From contig JAGQJJ010000205.1 in the NCBI GenBank assembly GCA_020430675.1, positions 1 through 6,988 of the forward strand: a DNA stretch of 6,988 nucleotides, read 5' to 3'. This DNA comes from Myxococcales bacterium. Lineage in GTDB: Bacteria; Myxococcota; Bradymonadia; UBA7976; UBA1532. Under the pieces are notes generated by a model that was not told where the DNA came from, did no database searches, and was given only the letters and a program-made list of their open reading frames with translations. Made by a program: the position numbers and the translations under genes. This document shows positions 1-6,481 of the stretch, piece after piece (within the stretch, counting starts at the first letter, position 1; each line of letters opens with the position of its first letter).

Positions 1-1
1 C

Positions 2-2023
2 TTGCCGCCGTTGGGAGGCTTCCGCCTCGGCGTGGGCCTGCGCCGCCTGCTCGGCGGTCAGGGCGCGGCGCAGCGTCTCGGTCTCGTGGCGGGCGCGGGC
101 CAGGGCGCGCTCGATCTCTTCCAGGCGCTGGCGATGGGCCAGATCGGCCTCGCGGCCGGCGACCTCGATCGCCGACTGCACCGCGCCGTGCTGGGCCTCT
201 TCGAGCAGCTCGGCGACCTGATCGTCGGTCACGCCGAAGGCCAGCACCTCGACGTCGTAGACGCGCATGCCGTTCTCGGTGAAGGCGCGGCCGGGGCGCG
301 GGCCGCCGTCTTCGGGGCGCGCGCCGAGCAGCAGGTCGCGCACGATGGGCGTGATGCCGCCTTGCAGCGCGCGCACCGAGAGTTGGCGGGCGCGGGCCTT
401 GATCAGTGAGCCGGCGTGGTCGCAGAGCAGCTTCACGTAGTCCTCGACGGCAAACCAGCGATCAGGATCGCCCTCAAAATCAACGCGATAGGTCACGGTC
501 ACGTCGGCTTCGACCAGATCGGCGGTGACCACGCTGACGCGGTCGCTGACCTTGTTGCCGGCGATCTGCAAGTAGGCGGTGCTCAGCCGGCGGGCGTCGG
601 TCTTGGGCGTGCCGGTCGAGAGCGTCAGCGGTTGCAGCATCTCGTCGTAGCCGAGCAGCAGCGCGCTCGGACCCTGCACCACCCGGCGCGCGCCGCGCTT
701 GTCGACGACTTGCACCGCAAAGCCCGACCACACCTCGACGCGCACGGCGCCCTCGAAGCGGGTGTCGAGCGTCAGGGTGCGCGGGCCGACAAACGCGGGG
801 CGCTCCAGCTCGTCGGGCCCGCCCCGGCGCTTGCGGGGCGGCGGCGCGGCCTCGGGCATCTGCACCTCGGCGACGGCGGCGGCGGGCGACTCGCCGACCT
901 TGTTGGCCCGCCGCAGCGCGCGGTTGAACAGCAGCGCCTCATCGTTGCCCGGGTAGAGCAGCGCGCACTCGCGGTCGCTCAGCAGGCGGCGCACGATGAC
1001 CTCGCGGCGCGGGTCGGGCAGGAACATCAGCGGCCCCGGCTTGAGGCTGACCTCGCCGGTGAGGCGGTCGAGCACGTAGCGCCCCTCGCCGCGGGGCAGG
1101 GCGACGGCCTGGTGCAGCTCGCTCTGGCCCTGGCGGATGATCACATGCTCGTCGCGCGGGAAGTACAGCACCTGGCTGCCGGTGATGAACAGCTCCTCGC
1201 CCTCGCGGCGCTTGGTGCCGTCGGCCTCGGTGTAGGGCGCGGTGACCTTGACGTGCAGGCCGGTGGTCTCGCAAAGCTCGATGGCCGGGAAGCGGGCGCG
1301 GCCGTCGTGCAGCTCGAAGCGCTCGTCGGGCGCGGGGAAGACCACCGCTTCGCCGCGCACGATGCGGCGGCGGCCGTCTTCGCCGATGAGCACGCAGTAC
1401 TCGAGGCGCTGCAGGCGCACGGCGCGGCGCACGAGGCGGTCGTCGTCGTCGGAGACCACCTCGACGCCGGTCGGCGGGATGTAGAACCGCGTGTCGGTGC
1501 CTTTGATGATGTGCAGCTCGCCCACCGCGAGGCGCGCGGGCGGCGCCTCTTCGTCGGCCGGGCGCCCGAGCGCAGCGGGTCCGGCGGCGCGGGCGGCCTC
1601 GGCGTCGTAGACGCGCAACAGCAGGTACTCGTCGGCGCGCAGGCGGTGGCCCTCGATGACCCGCGCCATCTGGCCGGGCCACAGCGCAAACGAGACCGGG
1701 CCGGGCACGTTGTGCTTGCGACCCACCTGAAGCTCGGGCGCGGTGCTGGCCACGCCCGGGTTCGGGTGCACGCCGTCGCGGGCCGGGTTCTTCAGCGCGA
1801 TGTACCAGTTGGCCGGCGCGGTGGCGAAGAGTGACACGGCGTCTTGCAGTTCGAGCGGGCGGAAGCGCTTGCTCGCGCCGTCGAAGACCACCGGCTGGTC
1901 GGTCTGGGCCAGGCTGGTCTTGTTGGGCCCGACGTAGCAGTTGATGTGGCCCTTGGTGGTGTCGAGGATGTAGGCGTACTCGTTCGGTGCGAGCACCAGC
2001 TCGCGCTCCCGGCGATTGTCCAT
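2..2023 (-). CDS. Major vault protein (MVP) homologue, bacterial; C-terminus beyond window edge
   Basis: In eukaryotes MVP self-assembles into the barrel shell of the vault ribonucleoprotein particle. Here 674 residues are visible from ATG 2023, which has a GGAG box 7 nt upstream; no stop is reached before the left edge. Residues 10-350 contain about six MVP-type repeats. Examples are NEYAYILD (14-21) followed by VGPNKT (31-36), which parallels the start of animal MVP; FYIPPTGVEVV (180-190), like the YIPRKEVEVVE repeat end; and LEYCVLIGEDGRRRIVRGE (208-226), like the NYCVILDP...RVVKGE repeat. A Pro/Ala/Arg-rich linker (375-412) leads to an SPFH-like shoulder (about 425-600) with LTLSTGTPKTDARR (466-479), matching LSLSAGRPKRPHARR of human MVP, and FTENGMRVYDVEVL (581-594), matching FPQNGLVVSSVDVQ. 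Residues 601-674 begin a charged Ala/Glu/Arg-rich helix like the MVP cap helix. Human MVP has 893 residues, so roughly 150-220 should lie outside the window. These comparisons use remembered family sequences, not an alignment. A generic SPFH/band-7 protein is less likely because of the repeats. Assembly into vaults is inference. Confidence 0.86.
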   Translation of the reverse strand, partial: MDNRRERELVLAPNEYAYILDTTKGHINCYVGPNKTSLAQTDQPVVFDGASKRFRPLELQDAVSLFATAPANWYIALKNPARDGVHPNPGVASTAPELQVGRKHNVPGPVSFALWPGQMARVIEGHRLRADEYLLLRVYDAEAARAAGPAALGRPADEEAPPARLAVGELHIIKGTDTRFYIPPTGVEVVSDDDDRLVRRAVRLQRLEYCVLIGEDGRRRIVRGEAVVFPAPDERFELHDGRARFPAIELCETTGLHVKVTAPYTEADGTKRREGEELFITGSQVLYFPRDEHVIIRQGQSELHQAVALPRGEGRYVLDRLTGEVSLKPGPLMFLPDPRREVIVRRLLSDRECALLYPGNDEALLFNRALRRANKVGESPAAAVAEVQMPEAAPPPRKRRGGPDELERPAFVGPRTLTLDTRFEGAVRVEVWSGFAVQVVDKRGARRVVQGPSALLLGYDEMLQPLTLSTGTPKTDARRLSTAYLQIAGNKVSDRVSVVTADLVEADVTVTYRVDFEGDPDRWFAVEDYVKLLCDHAGSLIKARARQLSVRALQGGITPIVRDLLLGARPEDGGPRPGRAFTENGMRVYDVEVLAFGVTDDQVAELLEEAQHGAVQSAIEVAGREADLAHRQRLEEIERALARARHETETLRRALTAEQAAQAHAEAEASQRRQ

Positions 2024-2169
2024 CGGGCGTCTCCATGGGGTGGGATGGGGTGCCGGGGCGTGATTACAAGCGCCGTGCCGGCCCGCAGACCGCATGGCGT
2101 CGTGGCGGGTGCATCAGATTGGCGCACGGGCATGGCGCAGGTGCGCCGTTCTGGACGAGGCCGGTGCGA
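2024..2169 (-). promoter_or_regulatory. 146-bp gap between PAP2-like and vault-like genes
   Basis: On the minus strand the gap holds a small inverted repeat just after the PAP2-like stop (2134-2147; stem GGCGC/GCGCC, loop ACCT in transcript sense) with no following T-run, so it is not a convincing intrinsic terminator. A TAATCA hexamer lies in mid-gap but has no good -35 partner. A G-rich run on the plus strand (2037-2058) sits just upstream of the ribosome binding site. Both read-through from the upstream pair and a separate promoter remain possible. Confidence 0.35.
2031..2034 (-). promoter_or_regulatory. Ribosome binding site of the vault-like gene
   Basis: GGAG lies 7 nt before ATG 2023 on the minus strand and settles the start. 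A competing ATG at 2036 overlaps this box but is in another frame, which does not encode the MVP-like protein. Confidence 0.6.
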
Positions 2170-3048
2170 TCAGCGCCAGCGGGGGCGGGCTTTGGCGCCT
2201 TCGTCAAACGCGCCGTCGAGGTCGACGTCGGGCCGGCCGGCCAGCCCGAAGTGCGCGCCGGCCCAGGCGAGCAGGCCGACGACCACGCTGATCGCGTAGT
2301 GCCCGCGCAGAAGCAGCGTCGCGGCGAGCAGACCGATGAACAGCGGCACCAGCAGCCACAGGCGCTTCGGCGCGGCCGCCTTGGCGTGCATCAGCGCCAC
2401 GCCGGCGAGCGGCACCATCACCGTGGGGAAGGCCAGGTGCTTGGGCGCGATCGCGTCGGCGAGCGCTTGCTGGCCCGCCGCCAGCCCGCCGGGCAGCGGG
2501 TGCAGGTACAGCTCGGGGAACATGGCCTGCGGGCCGCGCGCCGAGACCAGCAGCGCCGCCGCCATGGCCAGCGTCAGCGCGGTGGTCAGGTGCACCGTCA
2601 GCCGCCGCGCCGGCTCGTAGCGACCCATGAGCGTGACCAGCCACAAACCACCGATGTAGATCGGCCAGACCACAGCGCTGACGGCGGCGATGTCAAAAAC
2701 CAGCGGCGGCGGCTTGTCGGCGAGCCGCACCGAGGGCGTCTCACCGAAGATGCCGCGCTCGAGCTTGAGCAGAAACGCATCGGGCGGCGGCCACGCCAGC
2801 CCCTCGGCGATGGCGTCGAGCCGCAGCAGCAGCCACAGCGCAAGCCCGGCGCCGATCAGCAGACGCAGCTTCTGCCCCGCCTGCCCCGTGCCGCGCAGGC
2901 CGAGCACCGCCAGCAGGCCGATGCCGAGGTTGATCGCCGATTCGTAGAAGATGGGCGCGGTGGGCCCGGCCCGCAGCGCCAACGCCCCGGTCAGCGCGGC
3001 CAGCAGACCGGCGAGCAGGATTTCATGGACGTGGAGTCGTGGGAACAC
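2170..3048 (-). CDS. Polytopic membrane protein, PAP2/Aur1-like (PAP2_3-type) superfamily, probably catalytically degenerate
   Basis: This is a 292-residue hydrophobic protein with about seven to eight likely membrane segments: roughly 8-25, 38-52, 62-77, 118-140, 152-169, 206-220, 229-247 and 251-268. PAP2-family enzymes are membrane phosphatases or phosphotransferases acting on lipid phosphates. Late in the chain, KHLAFPTVMVPLAG (203-216) occupies the place of the FPSLHv motif, and LLRGHYAISVVVG (246-258) that of the HYxxDvxxG motif. H250 is kept, but the Ser-x-His of the second motif has become T209-V-M211, and the Asp of the third motif is S254. It therefore looks like a family member that has lost key residues. 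The GTG start at 3048 is chosen because the ligase stop (3054-3052) is only 3 nt upstream and the next in-frame Met is residue 141. This spacing implies translational coupling and one operon. The charged C-terminus (271-292) is probably cytosolic or periplasmic tail. Family assignment is by motif position only and is moderate. Confidence 0.62.
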   Translation of the reverse strand: MFPRLHVHEILLAGLLAALTGALALRAGPTAPIFYESAINLGIGLLAVLGLRGTGQAGQKLRLLIGAGLALWLLLRLDAIAEGLAWPPPDAFLLKLERGIFGETPSVRLADKPPPLVFDIAAVSAVVWPIYIGGLWLVTLMGRYEPARRLTVHLTTALTLAMAAALLVSARGPQAMFPELYLHPLPGGLAAGQQALADAIAPKHLAFPTVMVPLAGVALMHAKAAAPKRLWLLVPLFIGLLAATLLLRGHYAISVVVGLLAWAGAHFGLAGRPDVDLDGAFDEGAKARPRWR

Positions 3049-3051
3049 GAC

Positions 3052-4860
3052 TCAAATGTCGGCCATCGCCCCGGCGTAGAAGCCGTCAAGCAGATGGGCA
3101 TACTTCTTCTCCACCTCCTTGCGCTTCACCTTGAGGCTCGGCGTCAGCTCGCCGGTCTCGACGGTGAAGTCGGCCGGCAGCAGCGCGAACTTCTTGATCG
3201 TCTCGTAGCGCGCGAGCTGTGTATTGAGCTGGTCGACGTAGCCCTGGAAGAGCGCGACCGTGCGCGCGTCGGCGGCGACCGCCGCGTAATCGCCCGCGAT
3301 GCCCTGCTCCTTGGCCCAGGGCATGATCGCCTCTTCGTCCATCGTGATCAGCGCCGAGCAGAAGTTGCGCCGGTCGCCGTGCACCAGCATCTGGCTGACG
3401 TACGGGCAGATGGCCTTGAAGCTGCCCTCGATCGACTGCGGCGCGACGTATTTGCCGCCCGAGGTCTTGATCAGGTTCTTCTTGCGGTCGGTGATGCGCA
3501 GGTGGCCATCGGCGTCGACCTCGCCGATGTCGCCGGTATACAGCCAGCCGTCCTTGAGCGTCTCTTCGGTCACGTCGGGCAGGTTGTGATAGCCCCGCAT
3601 CACACCGCGGCTCTTGATCAGGATCTCGCCATCGTCGGCGATCTTCAGCTCGGTGCCGGGCATCGGCGGGCCGACGGTGCCGAACTTGTTGCTGTGCGGC
3701 CAGTTGCAGAACGAGGCCGCGCTGCTCTCGGTGAGGCCGTAGCCTTCGAGGATGAGCAGGCCGGCGGCGTGGAAGAACTCGGCGATCTCGCGGTTGAGCG
3801 GCGCGCTGCCCGAGATGAAGAAGCGGATGCGCCCGCCGAACCGAGCCCGCAGCTTGCTGAAGACCAGCTTGTCGGCCAGGTTGAACTGGAAGGCCAGCAG
3901 GCCGGTGGGCTCCTTGCCCGCCTGCTTGATCTTGCTGACCTCCTTGCCGATGCCCATGGACCACTTGAAGATCTTGAACTTCAGCCCCCCGGCCTGCTGC
4001 GCGCCGTTGACGACCTTGTTGTAGACCTTCTCGAAGATGCGCGGCGCGGCAGCCATGAAGGTCGGCTGGATGACCGCGAGGTTGTCGACGATCTTGGGGA
4101 TGCGCCCGTCGACCGCGGTCGGGATGGCCAGCGCGATGACCGCCACCTCCAGCATCTTGCCGAACGAGTGCGAGAGCGGCAGCCACAGGTACTGCTTGTC
4201 GGTCGGGCCGAGCACGCCGGTCTCGGCCAGCGCCTCGCCGATATACGTCCACCCGTCGTGCATCAGGCGCACGCCCTTGGGCTTGCCGGTGGTGCCCGAG
4301 GTGTAGATCAGGGTCGCCAGGTTCTCGGGCTGGATGCGATCGATGATCGCGTCGCCCTCGCTGGGGTTGGCCGCGTGATGGGCCTTGCCCTTGGCCTCGA
4401 ACTCCGCGAGCGAGAGCACCCAGCCGTCATGGCCGCCCTTGCCGTCGATGTTCACCACCGCGACGACGTCGGGCATCTCGGCCTTGTGGGCGACGAGCTT
4501 GGCGACCTGCTTGTCGTCTTCGGCGAAGATCACCTTCGAGTCCGAATCGGTGACGATATAGACGATGTCTTCGGGCGTGGTCGTGGGGTAGATCGTGGTG
4601 GTGGCGGCGCCGGCGCAGTTGATCGCGATGTCGGCGAAGAGCCACTCGACGCGGGTGCCGCACAGGATCGCGGCGCGCTCGCCATCGGCCACGCCCAGGG
4701 CGCGCAGCCCGGCGGCGTAGGTGAAGACGATGTCGCCGACCTGCTTCCAGGAGTACGTCTTCCAGCCGCTCTCGCCTTCGGGCGCGTAGAACGCGTCGGT
4801 ATTGGGCGTCTCTTGGACGCGGGCGCGGAACATCGCGGCGACAGACGGGAACTTCTGCAT
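3052..4860 (-). CDS. Long-chain fatty acid--CoA ligase (AMP-forming), FadD15/FAA1-like
   Basis: This 602-residue enzyme of the ANL superfamily activates long-chain fatty acids with ATP and CoA, via acyl-AMP, to acyl-CoA for lipid synthesis or beta-oxidation. All core motifs are present: the P-loop YTSGTTGKPKGV (186-197), LPLSHSFGKM (227-236), GSAPLN (351-356), GYGLTESSA (373-381) and YTGDIGEVDADGHLRITDRKK (441-461), with the ATP-ribose Asp at 443 and hinge Arg at 459. The adenylation-forming Lys in LTPSLKVKR is K577. Length and the TSGGKYVAPQSIE segment (466-478) fit the long-chain COG1022 type (about 600 residues). ATG 4860 is chosen because the family N-terminus (MQKFPSVAAMF) begins there and GTGGGGA lies 6 nt upstream; an in-frame extension to 5079 would overlap the divergent kinase and adds non-homologous low-complexity sequence. 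There is no signal peptide, so it should be cytosolic or peripheral. It is the first gene of the minus-strand set and couples to the PAP2-like gene. Chain-length specificity cannot be read from the sequence. Confidence 0.95.
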   Translation of the reverse strand: MQKFPSVAAMFRARVQETPNTDAFYAPEGESGWKTYSWKQVGDIVFTYAAGLRALGVADGERAAILCGTRVEWLFADIAINCAGAATTTIYPTTTPEDIVYIVTDSDSKVIFAEDDKQVAKLVAHKAEMPDVVAVVNIDGKGGHDGWVLSLAEFEAKGKAHHAANPSEGDAIIDRIQPENLATLIYTSGTTGKPKGVRLMHDGWTYIGEALAETGVLGPTDKQYLWLPLSHSFGKMLEVAVIALAIPTAVDGRIPKIVDNLAVIQPTFMAAAPRIFEKVYNKVVNGAQQAGGLKFKIFKWSMGIGKEVSKIKQAGKEPTGLLAFQFNLADKLVFSKLRARFGGRIRFFISGSAPLNREIAEFFHAAGLLILEGYGLTESSAASFCNWPHSNKFGTVGPPMPGTELKIADDGEILIKSRGVMRGYHNLPDVTEETLKDGWLYTGDIGEVDADGHLRITDRKKNLIKTSGGKYVAPQSIEGSFKAICPYVSQMLVHGDRRNFCSALITMDEEAIMPWAKEQGIAGDYAAVAADARTVALFQGYVDQLNTQLARYETIKKFALLPADFTVETGELTPSLKVKRKEVEKKYAHLLDGFYAGAMADI

Positions 4861-5002
4861 CGGGCATCCCCACGGTTTGGGTTTGGGATGGTGTAGCGCA
4901 GCAGGGTGGGGCGGGCAAGAACAACCGGGCGCACAGAAATCCGCTGTGACGGTTGCACCTGGGGTCGCTGGTGCCCAAAGTGGGCCCGTGAACGCGCCCC
5001 CC
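4861..5002. promoter_or_regulatory. Divergent promoter region between acyl-CoA ligase and kinase
   Basis: These 142 bp separate two divergently transcribed genes and must carry both promoters unless transcription starts elsewhere. For the ligase, TTGCCC (4918-4913) and TACACC (4895-4890) are spaced by 17 nt on the minus strand and form a weak sigma70-like pair. The ligase ribosome binding site GTGGGGA is at 4873-4867. For the kinase, TTGCAC (4953-4958) has only a poor -10 (CAAAGT, 4976-4981). A tandem TTTGGG repeat (4876-4887) and a G-rich run (4904-4915) lie on the plus strand. No clear operator palindrome is seen. Confidence 0.4.
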
Positions 5003-6481
5003 ATGCTGTGCGCTGCTTGCGGCGCCGAGAGCGCCACCGATGGCGACTGCGCCGCGTGTGGCGAACCGGTCCTGCTCAACCGTCGCTATCGCCTCGAAGC
5101 CATCGTCGGCCGCGGCGCCGTGGGCACGACCTATCGGGCTCATGACCAGCAGACGGGGCAGGCGGTCGCGGTCAAGGAGATCCCGGTCCGCCACGCCGAT
5201 CGCGACCTGCTCGATCGGCTGGAGCGCGAGGCGCGCATCCTCGGCGAGCTGCACCACGACCGCGTGCCGGCGTATGTCGCGCACTTCCTGATCGGCGCCG
5301 GCAAACACCGCGCCTTCTATCTGGTGCAGCAGTTTGTCGACGGCGCGACGCTGGCCGAAGAGATGAAGCGGCGGCGGTACACCGAGGCCGAGGTGCTCGA
5401 CGTGCTCGACGGCGTGCTCGAGCTGCTCGGCTGGCTGCACGCGCTGGCGCCGCCGGTGCTGCACCGCGATCTTCAGCTCAAGAACGTGATGCGCCGCAAG
5501 GCCGACGGCGCGCTGGTGCTCATCGACTTCGGCGCGGTGCGCGACGCAACGCGCGACCCCGATATGGGCGACAGCGTGGTGGTCGGCACCTACGGCTATA
5601 TGGCGCCCGAGCAGTTCCGCGGGCGGGCCGAGGCGCGCTCGGATTTGTACTCGGCGGGCGTGATCGCGGTGGTGCTGCTCTCGCGCACCGATCCGCTCGA
5701 GCTGGCGAACACCGAGCACACGCTCGATTGGGAGCCGGTGGTGCCGCACGTCTCCGAGCCGACCCGCGCGTTGCTGCGCGCGCTGCTGGCGACCGATCCG
5801 GCGCACCGCCCGCCGACCGCACGCGAGGCCCGCGCGGCGCTCTCGCGGGTGCGGGTGGGCAAGCTGCCGTTCGGCGATCCGCCGCCCGCGGCTCAGCCCG
5901 CGGCGCTGGTGGCGGTGATGGAGATGCCCGTCGGCCGCCCGGCGACGCCGATCACGGCCGAGCTGCGCAACCGCTTCAACGCGCGCGAGAAGCTGCCGGC
6001 CATCCTGATGGCGATCACCGTCGGCTGGATCGGCGTGCAGAACTGGTATCTGCGCCGCTATCTGCGGGCCACGATGTCGCTGCTGTTCTTCTGGACGGGC
6101 ATCCCCACGCTGGTCTCGTTGATCGACGCGCTGCGGCTGGCCTTCATGTCGCAAGAGCGCTTCGACGCGCGCTTCAACCCCGAGCTGGTCGAGTTCGTTC
6201 GCGGCGATGTGCGCTCGGTGAGCGACGAGCTGCGCGGCCTGCACTCGCTGCGGCAGGAAGGCGTGCTCACCGAGTTGGAGTTCCGCCGCCAGAAGGCGCG
6301 GCTGCTCGGCGACAAGGTGCCGGGCATGATCGAGCGCTTCGGCACCGAGGTGATCGATGCGCTGGCCGAAGCCGCTGACGACTTGAGCAAGGTGCCCGAG
6401 CAGCTCCTCACCGAGCTGGAGAAGGCGCACCGCAAGGCGAAGAAGACCAAATACCGCGATCTGCCGCCGCCCAAGCGCTGA
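5003..6481 (+). CDS. Membrane-anchored Ser/Thr protein kinase: zinc ribbon - kinase - TM2 - SHOCT
   Basis: This 492-residue protein (from ATG 5003) should phosphorylate Ser/Thr on cytosolic targets, which are unknown. A zinc ribbon opens it (C3-x2-C6, C16-x2-C19). The Hanks-type kinase domain (about 29-285) has a Gly-rich loop GRGAVG (36-41), K58 in VAVKE, a likely helix-C Glu at E76, HRDLQLKN (154-161), DFG (175-177), APE (201-203) and the late Arg in DPAHRP (R269). The usual catalytic-loop Lys two residues after HRD Asp is Gln. After a Pro/Ala-rich linker comes a TM2 domain (about 325-392) with two helices (331-350, 357-381), GWIGVQNWYLRRY in place of the GxxGxHxFYLGR hallmark, and FDARFN at the end. 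A SHOCT-like motif follows (407-436: LRGLHSLRQEGVLTELEF), then a helical, basic C-terminus. Both ends are predicted cytosolic and there is no extracellular sensor. The start could be GTG 4988 (five residues longer); neither start has a strong ribosome binding site. A start further upstream would run into the divergent gene's control region and is unlikely. Confidence 0.9.
   Translation: MLCAACGAESATDGDCAACGEPVLLNRRYRLEAIVGRGAVGTTYRAHDQQTGQAVAVKEIPVRHADRDLLDRLEREARILGELHHDRVPAYVAHFLIGAGKHRAFYLVQQFVDGATLAEEMKRRRYTEAEVLDVLDGVLELLGWLHALAPPVLHRDLQLKNVMRRKADGALVLIDFGAVRDATRDPDMGDSVVVGTYGYMAPEQFRGRAEARSDLYSAGVIAVVLLSRTDPLELANTEHTLDWEPVVPHVSEPTRALLRALLATDPAHRPPTAREARAALSRVRVGKLPFGDPPPAAQPAALVAVMEMPVGRPATPITAELRNRFNAREKLPAILMAITVGWIGVQNWYLRRYLRATMSLLFFWTGIPTLVSLIDALRLAFMSQERFDARFNPELVEFVRGDVRSVSDELRGLHSLRQEGVLTELEFRRQKARLLGDKVPGMIERFGTEVIDALAEAADDLSKVPEQLLTELEKAHRKAKKTKYRDLPPPKR

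Noticed and set aside
416..1834. A 472-residue open frame on the plus strand, plus a shorter one at 2-409
   Set aside because: Both are antisense to the vault-like gene, whose frame carries conserved family motifs throughout.
939..2036. A minus-strand frame starting at ATG 2036
   Set aside because: It overlaps the vault ribosome binding site and is out of frame with the MVP-like protein; the translation is Arg/Pro-rich and non-homologous.
2134..2147. Inverted repeat as a terminator after the PAP2-like gene
   Set aside because: The stem is only 5-6 bp and no T-run follows in the transcript direction, so termination is not supported.
1987..4896. A 969-residue open frame on the plus strand
   Set aside because: It runs antisense to the PAP2-like and ligase genes, is Arg/Gly/Asp-rich without any motif, and is the expected by-product of high-GC third codon positions.
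4802..5002. N-terminal extension of the kinase to 4802
   Set aside because: It would overlap the ligase coding region and precedes a zinc ribbon that is normally at the very N-terminus.
4861..5079. N-terminal extension of the acyl-CoA ligase to an in-frame Met at 5079
   Set aside because: The extension has no resemblance to the family, crosses the divergent kinase start, and ATG 4860 has a good Shine-Dalgarno match.
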